From Hallerella succinigenes (GTDB taxonomy: Bacteria > Fibrobacterota > Fibrobacteria > Fibrobacterales > Fibrobacteraceae), in the NCBI RefSeq assembly GCF_002797675.1, contig NZ_PGEX01000001.1, positions 62,001 to 126,000 of the forward strand: a stretch of 64,000 bases of DNA, written 5' to 3'. The notes below the pieces were generated by a model, which was given only the letters and a program-made list of their open reading frames with translations, searched no databases and was not told the origin of the DNA. Both the position numbers and the translations under genes were made by a program. Shown piece after piece: positions 52,896 through 61,187 of the stretch. The first letter of the stretch is position 1. The number at the start of each line of letters is the position of its first letter.

Positions 52896-53641
52896 ATCAG
52901 ACCTGCTTCTCGGCACTTGGCGTATACAAACGGATTGTGATCCCCTTGCACCTTGTAAATACGTGCGTCGCGTTCGCATTCGTATGCGTTTACCGGAGAT
53001 TCCTTATCCCAAATTTCAAACAGGCGACGTCTTTCCTTGGAAAGTTGAATGCCATAAGTCTTTTCCATATAAAAGGAAATGCGGGCGAGCATGCCACGTA
53101 CTTCTTTTCGCGGCTGAAACTTGCGATTCTTAAAATCGACAATCGATTCGCAGGAACCATACATCGGTTCCGGGGAATTTGTCCACTGCGAAAACATGAA
53201 ATTGCTGCGGTCCCCGTTCACTTCGCCGATACTTGGCAATAGATTGTGCAAGTCCCCTTCCATGATCGCAAATTCTGGGTCAGTCGCTTCACAGTTTTTA
53301 CGGGCGCTGCGGCCTTCTTCCTGATGCCAGCACTGACGGAAAAGTCCTATGTTGTGAGCGGTCACGACATGTTCCCATTCAATCCGGGAAGCGCGATTCG
53401 CATTCTTGCGCGGAGCAAAGCCACAACCTGCAAAATCGATTTTGTTCGGTTTTGAATTGCTTTCGTAGGCGCAACCGCAATAAACCGTTACCCGCAAATC
53501 ACCGTAGTAGATGCGATCCATCTGCTTTTTTGCATGAAAAAAATCATAATGTCGTGCAGGTGTTTCTGCCGGATTACGGGCAAATAAAAAAGTCACCACC
53601 AGCAGTAAAAACAAAACCGCAAAGAGGTGACGTTTATGCAT
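52892..53641 (-). CDS. Exported endonuclease I family nuclease
   Basis: A 249-residue protein with a signal peptide (MHKRHLFAVLFLLLVVTFLF) and the endonuclease I (EndA/NucM) domain: RIEWEHVVTAHNIG with the catalytic His near residue 100, GDLHNLLPSIGEVNGDRSN with metal-binding Asn/His, and the closing RDARIYKVQGDHNPFV. These nucleases cut DNA without sequence preference outside the cytoplasm. Six Cys suggest disulphides. The ATG at 53641 is overlapped by a 10-bp stem hairpin; a GTG at 53659 in the loop is a weaker alternative start. The gene is coupled to mfd. Confidence 0.88.
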   Translation of the reverse strand: MHKRHLFAVLFLLLVVTFLFARNPAETPARHYDFFHAKKQMDRIYYGDLRVTVYCGCAYESNSKPNKIDFAGCGFAPRKNANRASRIEWEHVVTAHNIGLFRQCWHQEEGRSARKNCEATDPEFAIMEGDLHNLLPSIGEVNGDRSNFMFSQWTNSPEPMYGSCESIVDFKNRKFQPRKEVRGMLARISFYMEKTYGIQLSKERRRLFEIWDKESPVNAYECERDARIYKVQGDHNPFVYAKCREAGLI

Positions 53642-53667
53642 GTAAGACGTTTTTTTCACGTCTTACA
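53641..53667 (-). promoter_or_regulatory. Perfect hairpin overlapping the endonuclease start codon
   Basis: TGTAAGACGT and ACGTCTTACA (53641-53650, 53658-53667) form a perfect 10-bp stem with a seven-base loop, beginning three bases after the autokinase stop and ending on the first base of the endonuclease ATG. There is no T-run after it on the minus strand, so it is not an ordinary terminator. Control of translation start, or a processing site, is possible. Confidence 0.45.
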
Positions 53668-53669
53668 AT

Positions 53670-55832
53670 TTAGGATTTTTTCTTCTTCTTATTTTTTCCG
53701 TAGCCGTAACCATAACCGTAACCGTAGCCATAGCTGCTATGACCGCCTTCGTAAACGCAGCGGTTAAAGACCATCGCCTTATGTTCGACATTGGCCTTTT
53801 CGAACTGACCCAGGCCTTCACGCAAAGCTTCCATCGAATCGTGACCGTAATGAATCACGAGTAACACGAAGTCCGCATAACGGCTAGCGACTAGCGCATC
53901 CGCCACCGCCAAGACCGGAGCCGAGTCCACAATGATCAAATCGTACTTCGATTTCATTTCGTTCAAGAGATTTTCAAAAGCCTTGCTCGAAATCATTTCA
54001 GATGGAGATGAAGAATAAGAACCTGCACCAAGAAGATCCACTTGTGCGCCATCCAAATGTTCGACGGCTTCATCCAAGGCGATCTGACCGAGCAAATAAT
54101 CCGAAAGACCGCGCTTACGTCCACGGGACGACATGTAACTAGCGCGGAAGTCCGTATCGATCAACAATACCTTCTTCCCGTTCATTGCAATCAAAGCTGC
54201 GAGGTTCTTAGAAATAAAAGATTTACCGCTGCCCGGAGAAAGACCCGTTACAAGCAAAACCTTGGAATCCATCATCGAAAATTCAAGCGAAGTTCTCAAT
54301 GTACGCAGTGCTTCACAGGCAACGTCTTCGCTGTCTACTTCCACCAAGGAGAACGTTTTCATCTTTTTCATTTTTTTCATCTGAGCCGTTTCCGGAACCT
54401 TAGCGTAAACGCTTACGCCCGTTTCGCGTTCCACATCGCTAGACGAACGGATACCACGGCTCGAAAGCAAACGCAGCACAAAGATCAAACAGGCACCGAG
54501 AATAAATCCACCCGCGATGAATCCGAGAAGAATCACCAGCTTACGCGGCTTCACCGGCTTGATTTCAATACGGGCATAGTCCACAACACGCACATTACCG
54601 ACTTCGCCGGCCTGCACCACGCGGAGCTGCTGAATGTTGTTCAACATATTCGTGTAAATGGCGTTGTTTACATTCACATCACCCTGCAAACGGAGGATTT
54701 CCTGCTGCTTTGTCGGAAGGTCCTTCGTCTCTTCGCTAAGCTTTGCCATTTCACGGCGGAGCTGGTTCTGCTGTTTCTTCAAAGAGAGAACCGTCGGGTG
54801 ATCTTCCTTAAACAGCCGGGTGGTTTCTTCATACTTCTGCTGCAATTCGAGAAGGCTCTTTTCGAGCTGCATTCGCTTTTCAAGAACTCCACGAGCTTCT
54901 CCGCTCAAATCAATTGAGCCTTCTTCCTGACGGTAAGAAGAGAGGATCTGTTCCGCAGAATCGAGTTTCGCTTTCACACCCGGAAGTTGCTTTTCAAGGA
55001 ATTCGAGAGTCTTAGTCGCTTCTTCACTGCGAGATTCTACGTTCTGACGCACATAAGTATCTGCAATAGAATTCAAAATATGGGCGGCACGATCCGCATA
55101 GCGGTGATGGATCTGCATCTGGATGATACCCGTCTTTTTTCCCTGTTCCGTAACACTCAACTGATTGCGCAAAGCGTCCAAAGCCTGACGGGGATCGCTT
55201 TCAAAAAGCCTGAACTTTTCCGACGGCGAAGCCATCATGTTCAAGATTTGAATGGCAAACGTATCTCCAGCAACAGGAACACGGTAAGTGTCTCCCACAA
55301 TGCCTTCTAAAATCACCTTCTGCATCGGATCCACAATCTGATAATGGGAATTCGACAAAGACGAATCCGACGAAGCGACAAGGAACCAATTGGCATCCGG
55401 TTCATATACTTCCGGAAAATGCAAAAGCCCCACATCGACACGGCCTTCCTTGTGCAACAGACGCGGAAGCAGCGCCACCGGAGTCGCCCCATAAGAAAGA
55501 TGCTCCTTATCGACAACCACGCTCAGAACACGGCGGCTTCGAATCAACTGAATTTCAGCATCCGCCGGGGATGCCGCATCCAAGAGAGCGCCCATTTCAC
55601 CCATAGCAAGGCTTGCCGAATTTCCATTCAGATCGACCTGCAAAAGCGCATCGCTAGAAAACACCGGTCGAATATAGTTCGAAACAATAAAACCGGAAAC
55701 AGTCCCTAGCACCACAAAAACAGCCAAAATAGGCCATTTGGCGAGAAGAACCCCTACGAGTTCAAGAATATCAATTTCATCGTCCGCATTTTTCTGCTGA
55801 GCGTAATCCATATTCACATTGTTTTGTTGCAT
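53670..55832 (-). CDS. Wzc-type polysaccharide tyrosine autokinase
   Basis: An inner membrane co-polymerase/BY-kinase that controls chain length and export of exopolysaccharide or capsule. 720 residues: Wzz domain between membrane helix 1 (about 33-54) and helix 2 (about 430-455, LLGFIAGGFILGACLIFVL), with long periplasmic coiled coils (about 250-390), then the cytoplasmic kinase: Walker A GLSPGSGKSFISKNL, Walker A' VLLIDTDFRAS, Walker B DLIIVDSAPVL. The tail is a Tyr cluster, SSYGYGYGYGYGYGKNKKKK, for autophosphorylation. No glycosyltransferase or Wza gene is next to it, which is unusual. Confidence 0.9.
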   Translation of the reverse strand: MQQNNVNMDYAQQKNADDEIDILELVGVLLAKWPILAVFVVLGTVSGFIVSNYIRPVFSSDALLQVDLNGNSASLAMGEMGALLDAASPADAEIQLIRSRRVLSVVVDKEHLSYGATPVALLPRLLHKEGRVDVGLLHFPEVYEPDANWFLVASSDSSLSNSHYQIVDPMQKVILEGIVGDTYRVPVAGDTFAIQILNMMASPSEKFRLFESDPRQALDALRNQLSVTEQGKKTGIIQMQIHHRYADRAAHILNSIADTYVRQNVESRSEEATKTLEFLEKQLPGVKAKLDSAEQILSSYRQEEGSIDLSGEARGVLEKRMQLEKSLLELQQKYEETTRLFKEDHPTVLSLKKQQNQLRREMAKLSEETKDLPTKQQEILRLQGDVNVNNAIYTNMLNNIQQLRVVQAGEVGNVRVVDYARIEIKPVKPRKLVILLGFIAGGFILGACLIFVLRLLSSRGIRSSSDVERETGVSVYAKVPETAQMKKMKKMKTFSLVEVDSEDVACEALRTLRTSLEFSMMDSKVLLVTGLSPGSGKSFISKNLAALIAMNGKKVLLIDTDFRASYMSSRGRKRGLSDYLLGQIALDEAVEHLDGAQVDLLGAGSYSSSPSEMISSKAFENLLNEMKSKYDLIIVDSAPVLAVADALVASRYADFVLLVIHYGHDSMEALREGLGQFEKANVEHKAMVFNRCVYEGGHSSYGYGYGYGYGYGKNKKKKKS

Positions 55833-55873
55833 AAGAGAAATATAAAAAAAAGCTCATTCTCCAAGATTTGTAA

Positions 55874-55903
55874 ATAAAAACTCCCCAAGAAAATCTTGGA
55901 GAG
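55874..55903 (-). terminator. Intrinsic terminator of glyA
   Basis: Minus-strand stem CTCTCCAAG / CTTGGGGAG (one G-T) followed by TTTTTATTTA, about 40 bases after the glyA stop. Confidence 0.85.
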
Positions 55904-55941
55904 TTTCAAATCCAAAAATAGACTCGTGTAAGGAGTAGCGC

Positions 55942-57225
55942 TTACTTGTAAAGCGGGTGCTTCTTACAGAGTGCCACGATTTCTTCGCGAATCTTAGCGA
56001 GAGCCGCTTCGTCGTCCTTGGCCTTGATGCAGCGGTCGATGATGCGGGTCACTTCGCGGGTATCTTCTTCGTCGAAGCCACGGGTCGTGATAGCGGCAGT
56101 GCCGAGACGCACGCCCGACGGATCCATCGGCTTGCGCGGATCGAACGGAATCGTGGAACGGCTGCAGGAGATGCCGACCTTTTCCATGGCCACTTCGGCT
56201 TCCTTACCGGAAACGCCTTGAGAAGTCATGTCGACCACAATCAGGTGGTTGTCGGTACCGTCGCTGATAACCTTGTAGCCCAGCTTCATCATTTCGTCGG
56301 CCATGGCCTGAGCGTTCTTGATGACGTTCTTCGCGTAGACCTGGAATTCCGGCTGGAGAGCTTCGAGGAATGCAACAGCCTTACCTGCGTTGATGTGGTC
56401 ATGCGGACCACCCTGCATGCCCGGGAAAACGCCCTTGTCGATTTCCTTGGCCAAAGAAACTTCCTTCATTTCGCCCTTCACCATCTTCTGGATGGTGCGG
56501 TCCTTGCACATGATGATAGCAGAACGCGGGCCACGGAGAGTCTTGTGGGTGGTGGTCGTCACGATGTCGAAGTACGGCACCGGAGATTCGATTGCCTTAC
56601 CGGCGATAAGACCTGCAACGTGAGAAATATCTGCCATGGTGAGAGCGCCGACTTCGTCAGCGATTTCCTTGAAGCGTTTCCAGTCAAGGTTACGGCTGTA
56701 AGCAGAGAAACCGGCGAGAATCAGCTTCGGCTTTTCGCGCAGAGCGATTTCGCGGACCTTTTCCATGTCGATGCGGCCCGTTTCCTTATCGACTTCGTAC
56801 TGCACGAAGTTGTAAAGCATACCGGAGAAGTTCACCGGATGGCCGTGAGAAAGGTGTCCACCGTGGTCGAGCTTCAGGCCAAGAACCTTGTCGCCCGGTT
56901 TGAGGACGGCGAAGTACACAGCGGCGTTGGCCGGAGAACCGGAAAGCGGCTGAATATTCACATGCTCGCAACCAAAGAGCTTCTTGCAACGATCGATAGC
57001 AAGGGTTTCCATTTCGTCGATGACTTCGTTACCACCGTAGTAACGCTTGCCCACATAACCTTCACTGTACTTGTTCGTAAGGACCGAACCCATGGCTTCC
57101 ATGACGGCCTTCGAGGTATAGTTTTCGGAAGCGATGAGTTCAATGCCATATTCCTGGCGTTCAGCTTCCTTCTGAATGATATTGTAGATTTCCGGATCAG
57201 TCTGTTGCAGTGTTGATTTGAGCAT
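55942..57225 (-). CDS. glyA: Serine hydroxymethyltransferase
   Basis: A PLP enzyme that interconverts serine and glycine with tetrahydrofolate, feeding one-carbon units. 427 residues. IELIASENYTSKAVMEAMGS near residue 28, GKRYYGGNEVIDEMET, LDHGGHLSHG and the PLP Lys in TTTHKTLRGPRS near residue 230 are all present. It is a single gene with terminators on both sides (55874-55903 and 57261-57289). Confidence 0.97.
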   Translation of the reverse strand: MLKSTLQQTDPEIYNIIQKEAERQEYGIELIASENYTSKAVMEAMGSVLTNKYSEGYVGKRYYGGNEVIDEMETLAIDRCKKLFGCEHVNIQPLSGSPANAAVYFAVLKPGDKVLGLKLDHGGHLSHGHPVNFSGMLYNFVQYEVDKETGRIDMEKVREIALREKPKLILAGFSAYSRNLDWKRFKEIADEVGALTMADISHVAGLIAGKAIESPVPYFDIVTTTTHKTLRGPRSAIIMCKDRTIQKMVKGEMKEVSLAKEIDKGVFPGMQGGPHDHINAGKAVAFLEALQPEFQVYAKNVIKNAQAMADEMMKLGYKVISDGTDNHLIVVDMTSQGVSGKEAEVAMEKVGISCSRSTIPFDPRKPMDPSGVRLGTAAITTRGFDEEDTREVTRIIDRCIKAKDDEAALAKIREEIVALCKKHPLYK

Positions 57226-57260
57226 TTAGTGACTCCTTGGATTGGTATGCGCAAATATAG

Positions 57261-57289
57261 AAAACTCGGGAAAAATTTTCCCGAGTTTT
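57261..57289 (-). terminator. Intrinsic terminator of the rhamnogalacturonan operon
   Basis: An 11-base stem AAAACTCGGGA / TCCCGAGTTTT with T-runs on both sides, 20 bases after the stop of the CE12 gene at 57309 and 36 bases before the glyA ATG. Confidence 0.85.
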
Positions 57290-57308
57290 CTTGAAGAGCT
57301 TGCGTTTT

Positions 57309-59204
57309 TTAGCGGGATTTCACATAGAACGGTACCATCGCGACCGTTTTTCCGTGAAGGGACACCTTAGCAAAGTAACGGCCCTTTGAAAGCGTCTTTT
57401 CGGCAGGAATCAGGTCCACTTCCCCGGCAGAAACGGTTTTTTCCGACGAAAAGACGCTGTGACCGAGGGCATCCACGACGGAAACCTTCAGAATTCCGCC
57501 CGGAGTCGAAATTTTCAGGTTCTGCATATCAAGAGAAACTCCCATCGTCTTCGAAACCGTCAAAATGCCATCCGTTTCGCTCGAAGAGGAGAATTCTGCC
57601 GATTCGGACGCCGAAGAAGAAGGCGTCAAATCTTCACACGGGGTACAGCCTTCACGGTACACACCGCTGATGTCGAAAGCGATCATGTCGATATTCGGGC
57701 CACCATCCGAAGTCAAGGATTCCATCTTGAAGTTGAACGGAACCGCATCGAGCCAAAGGCTGTCCACGTAAACGGTATCCCAAGTATCCCAGTCGGCGGT
57801 CGGCGGGAAGTCCAGTTCAAAGACGCCGTAGTCCACAGTCACCTTCATCGGTCTCGATGTGGATCCTCCGTTGGAATAGCGGATCATGAGCTTTGCATCC
57901 GATGCGGACTGGTCGGATTGCAGTTTGAACGTGGCGACGCTCGAAAGTTCATTGCTGATGTTGTAGAATCCAAGACCCTTGTAGTCGAGATGGTTCGTAT
58001 CGGTCGTGCCCACACCTTCTTCCGGATAGACCATGTCAATCGGAGATTTCCAAGCCTCTGTCGCGATTAGCTTGGAACAGACGGCGGAACTCGAAGATTC
58101 TGCGCTGCTGCTTGAGCTTTCTGCAAAAGAGGAGCTAGAAGTTGTTTCTTCGCTGTGAGGCGTCGTGGAACAGGCGCTGCCCCCTTCAAAGATTGCGGTA
58201 TAGGTCGCTGCGCGGTAGAGGGTCGTTTGGCCGTAATAGTTCGAATCTGTCGAAAGCAGATTGCAGTCGTCATCGTACCAGCCTTGGAAGGTTTTACCGA
58301 AGCTTCCCGGGCTCACGTGCAAAGTCAGCGGAGCGCCTCCCGGAAGTTCCTGGTTGTGGGTAATCAGACCGTTGCTATTCGAAACATTCGCCTTGACCGT
58401 GAAGCTGTAACGCGGTTTAATCGCCGAGACAAGCTTTGCGAGCTGAGTCTTGGAATCGGTCGAAAGATAAGCTTCACTCAAAGCATTTTCAAGTTCTTCC
58501 ACAATCCATTGGCAATGAGCGATCGAACCCGATTCCTGAAAGTGCGTCGTTCCATCGTTCGTGACGCCGTTTGGATAGTTTGGATATTCCCCGACGAGGA
58601 AGTACTTGAACTGGTAACGGGAAACGTAAGAGGCGTTCCAGGTTTTGCTGTAAGCGTTATAGGATTTTGTGTTCAAGTCCACATAGGGAACACCATTGGA
58701 CTTGGCAAGTTCAAGCATTTTGGCAACGACATTGTACTCGGTAAAAATATTACGGCCGTTCGTTCCCATATTCATGTTCATCGGCGTTACAAAGATCGGT
58801 GTTACGCCGACTTCTTTAGCCGCATCCACATACTGTTGCAGCCAATAACCGAGGGAATCAAACGGAACCTGTCGCGCATTCGTTCCAAAGTAGCGGTCGT
58901 TATGTCCGAACTGGATCAACATAAAGTCGCCTGCCTGCATACTCGACTTAAGACTATTCAATCGACCTTCCTGGACGAAAGTCTTGGAACTGCGACCACC
59001 GATTGCCACATTATTGATCTTCACCCGGGAGCCGTCAAAGAAACTGCCAATGACCTGGCCCCAACCGGTCTGCGGGTAAGCCGAAGCCTTATAATCGCAA
59101 ACCGTGGAATCGCCCACAATGTGAATGGTAAAAGACGTCGTGTCACTCACCGAGATCGCAGACATGGCTGCGACAAATAAAAGAGAAGCCGCTAATTTTT
59201 TCAT
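57309..59204 (-). CDS. Secreted CE12-type rhamnogalacturonan acetylesterase with CBM and sorting tail
   Basis: A 631-residue exported esterase, likely removing acetyl groups from rhamnogalacturonan I. The SGNH domain (about 27-250) has IHIVGDSTVCDY (Ser), NNVAIGGRSSKTF, QFGHNDRYF and DGTTHFQESGS (Asp-His). A short beta repeat with FQGWYDDDC follows, then a Ser linker, a CBM35-like jelly roll ending SDGGPNIDMIAFDISG, another Ser linker and a Por-type tail (ILKVSVVDALGHSVFSSEK). The start MKKLAASLL at 59204 has GAGGA upstream. Third gene of the PL11-CE12-CE12 operon; 18 bases separate it from the second. Confidence 0.87.
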   Translation of the reverse strand: MKKLAASLLFVAAMSAISVSDTTSFTIHIVGDSTVCDYKASAYPQTGWGQVIGSFFDGSRVKINNVAIGGRSSKTFVQEGRLNSLKSSMQAGDFMLIQFGHNDRYFGTNARQVPFDSLGYWLQQYVDAAKEVGVTPIFVTPMNMNMGTNGRNIFTEYNVVAKMLELAKSNGVPYVDLNTKSYNAYSKTWNASYVSRYQFKYFLVGEYPNYPNGVTNDGTTHFQESGSIAHCQWIVEELENALSEAYLSTDSKTQLAKLVSAIKPRYSFTVKANVSNSNGLITHNQELPGGAPLTLHVSPGSFGKTFQGWYDDDCNLLSTDSNYYGQTTLYRAATYTAIFEGGSACSTTPHSEETTSSSSFAESSSSSAESSSSAVCSKLIATEAWKSPIDMVYPEEGVGTTDTNHLDYKGLGFYNISNELSSVATFKLQSDQSASDAKLMIRYSNGGSTSRPMKVTVDYGVFELDFPPTADWDTWDTVYVDSLWLDAVPFNFKMESLTSDGGPNIDMIAFDISGVYREGCTPCEDLTPSSSASESAEFSSSSETDGILTVSKTMGVSLDMQNLKISTPGGILKVSVVDALGHSVFSSEKTVSAGEVDLIPAEKTLSKGRYFAKVSLHGKTVAMVPFYVKSR

Positions 59205-59222
59205 TTTGAAAGTCCTCAATGT

Positions 59223-61115
59223 TTAGCGAACAAGCGCCCAGTTTCCGCTCTGCATTTGAGCTCCTTTTTTTACGACGATGCGGTACACGCCCAAACGAGA
59301 TATCCATGCTTCGATTGGCAGTTCCGAAGTTCCTTTCGAAAGGGAAAGCGTCTTGTTCGCCATCATGCGGCCGCTCATGTCAAAAATTTTGACGTTCACA
59401 TTTGCTGCCGAAGCGAGAGTCAGCTTATTGCCGTTCAACTGGAAAACCTTCGCAATTTGCGGTATGGAAATTCCCGTCGAATCGTTGACACCCGTCGAAT
59501 CCGTCGAATCGGTCGAAGAAGTATCAACTTCACCGGCTCCGTAAACGGTATCGCCCGGAGCGAGAATTCGCTGGACTCCGGCAATGCTAAAGCCGAACGC
59601 ATCGATATTCGGGCCGCCGTCATACGTCGTCGAAATCAACTTTAACGTTTCTTCCCCATTTGCCAGGTCCACATTCACCCAAGCGGTATCCCAAACATCC
59701 CAGCTACCCGTTGACTTGAAAGTCACATAGTAATCGTGATCGAGGTAAACGTTCACTTCACGGTCCGCAGAACCGGAGAAGGAATAGCGAATGCCCATGG
59801 TCACATAACCCGCAGCCGGAAAGAGCATCTGGTAATTGGCAGTAGAGCCCAAAGAATTGTCAAAGTTGAAGAAGCCTTCTCCGCTGAAATCCAGATGATT
59901 GTTTTCCGAGAAGCCGTTTCCGGAATCCGGAGCGTAGGCGTCGAACCAGCTCTTGATATCCTTGTTATAGGTCACCGAGGTATCTACGTTCACCACGTCT
60001 GACGGCTTTGCTTCTTCCAAGGTTTTCGGAGTGCCTGTGGGGAACGTGGCAAGAGCGGCACCGTCGCCCGTGTAATGTTCTGCAGAGCCTCCGCTGTAAA
60101 CCGCCGTGTATTGCGTCGAAGCATTTCCCATGGTAATCGTGCAGATGTACGGCGACTGGACTGCGCTGGAGGTATTGCCGCACTTGTTTCCATTTCCATC
60201 GAACCAGCCTTCAAAGGTCTTGCCCGCCTTCGGAATCGTCTTGAGCGTGACGGGCATTCCAGCCGGATAGTAGCTGCTGATGGTCGTCGTAGAGTCGGAG
60301 CCTTTCGGGCTCACCTTCACTGTCAACTGGTACATCGGGGCGAGGTACTTGGAAAGAGCCCTCACTTTGGCGTCGGAATGGACGCGCATCTGCTCCGTCA
60401 CAATACGGCCAAAAACCGTCGCCCCGTTCTGCTGCAAGTGCAAATTGTCACTGTTCCCTTTCGCATAGGTCGTATATTCACCAGCATCCAAATACATGTT
60501 CACATAATGCAAAGCATAATACTGCCCCACCGAAAGCAGATAGTTGCGGGAAAGCGTATCCATATCGATCAGCGGAACGCCAAGGGAAGCTGCAATTTCG
60601 CGAGCACGGATCGGATAACCGTGATAAGATTCATAAATAGAATCTGGCACCATACTTCCATCACAGACCGAATACCTTTCGCTTGTTACAGAGCAGCGGT
60701 AATCGCTACGGCGCACCGGATTGATGATGATCGGAGTGGCTCCCGCATCGAGAGCTTCTTGCGCCATCGCCGTCGTCGCTGTCACAAAATCCGCTTCGTT
60801 GCTGTAAGTGCGGTCATTGATACCGAACTGGATAACCACAAAGTCGCCGGACTTGAGGTTCGACTTGATCGAAGGCCAAAAGTTCTGATAGTAACCCATC
60901 GCGTATGTTCCGCCCTTGCCCATGTTCACTACGTTTACAAAGTCCGCATTCCAGAAAGCGCTGAAATCCTGACCGATACCGCGCTTCGGGTAATAACCAT
61001 CATTCCAGTCCTGCATGGTGGAATCGCCACACATGTAAATGGTGATCTTCGCCCATACAGCAACAGAGAACAACATTGTCGCTATCACGACTGCTTGCCA
61101 GATTCTGCTAAACAT
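59223..61115 (-). CDS. Secreted CE12-like SGNH esterase with CBM and sorting tail
   Basis: A 630-residue exported protein: signal MFSRIWQAVVIATMLFSVAVWA, an SGNH domain with ITIYMCGDSTMQDW, MGKGGTYAMG, IQFGINDRTYS and DNLHLQQNGA (Asp-His), a beta repeat with FEGWFDGNGNKCG, a CBM35-like domain ending YDGGPNIDAFGFSIAG, and a Por-type tail (NVNVKIFDMSGRMMANKT). Block III is GIND rather than the GHND of its neighbour, so the two esterases may prefer different acetyl positions. The start at 61115 is chosen for the signal peptide; the longer frame to 61175 has none. Confidence 0.83.
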   Translation of the reverse strand: MFSRIWQAVVIATMLFSVAVWAKITIYMCGDSTMQDWNDGYYPKRGIGQDFSAFWNADFVNVVNMGKGGTYAMGYYQNFWPSIKSNLKSGDFVVIQFGINDRTYSNEADFVTATTAMAQEALDAGATPIIINPVRRSDYRCSVTSERYSVCDGSMVPDSIYESYHGYPIRAREIAASLGVPLIDMDTLSRNYLLSVGQYYALHYVNMYLDAGEYTTYAKGNSDNLHLQQNGATVFGRIVTEQMRVHSDAKVRALSKYLAPMYQLTVKVSPKGSDSTTTISSYYPAGMPVTLKTIPKAGKTFEGWFDGNGNKCGNTSSAVQSPYICTITMGNASTQYTAVYSGGSAEHYTGDGAALATFPTGTPKTLEEAKPSDVVNVDTSVTYNKDIKSWFDAYAPDSGNGFSENNHLDFSGEGFFNFDNSLGSTANYQMLFPAAGYVTMGIRYSFSGSADREVNVYLDHDYYVTFKSTGSWDVWDTAWVNVDLANGEETLKLISTTYDGGPNIDAFGFSIAGVQRILAPGDTVYGAGEVDTSSTDSTDSTGVNDSTGISIPQIAKVFQLNGNKLTLASAANVNVKIFDMSGRMMANKTLSLSKGTSELPIEAWISRLGVYRIVVKKGAQMQSGNWALVR

Positions 61116-61187
61116 ACTCAAAACCAACTCCAACCTAATTTTTGATGAAAAGGCCTCGCAAAGCCTTGCAAACAAGGCCTGACACTT

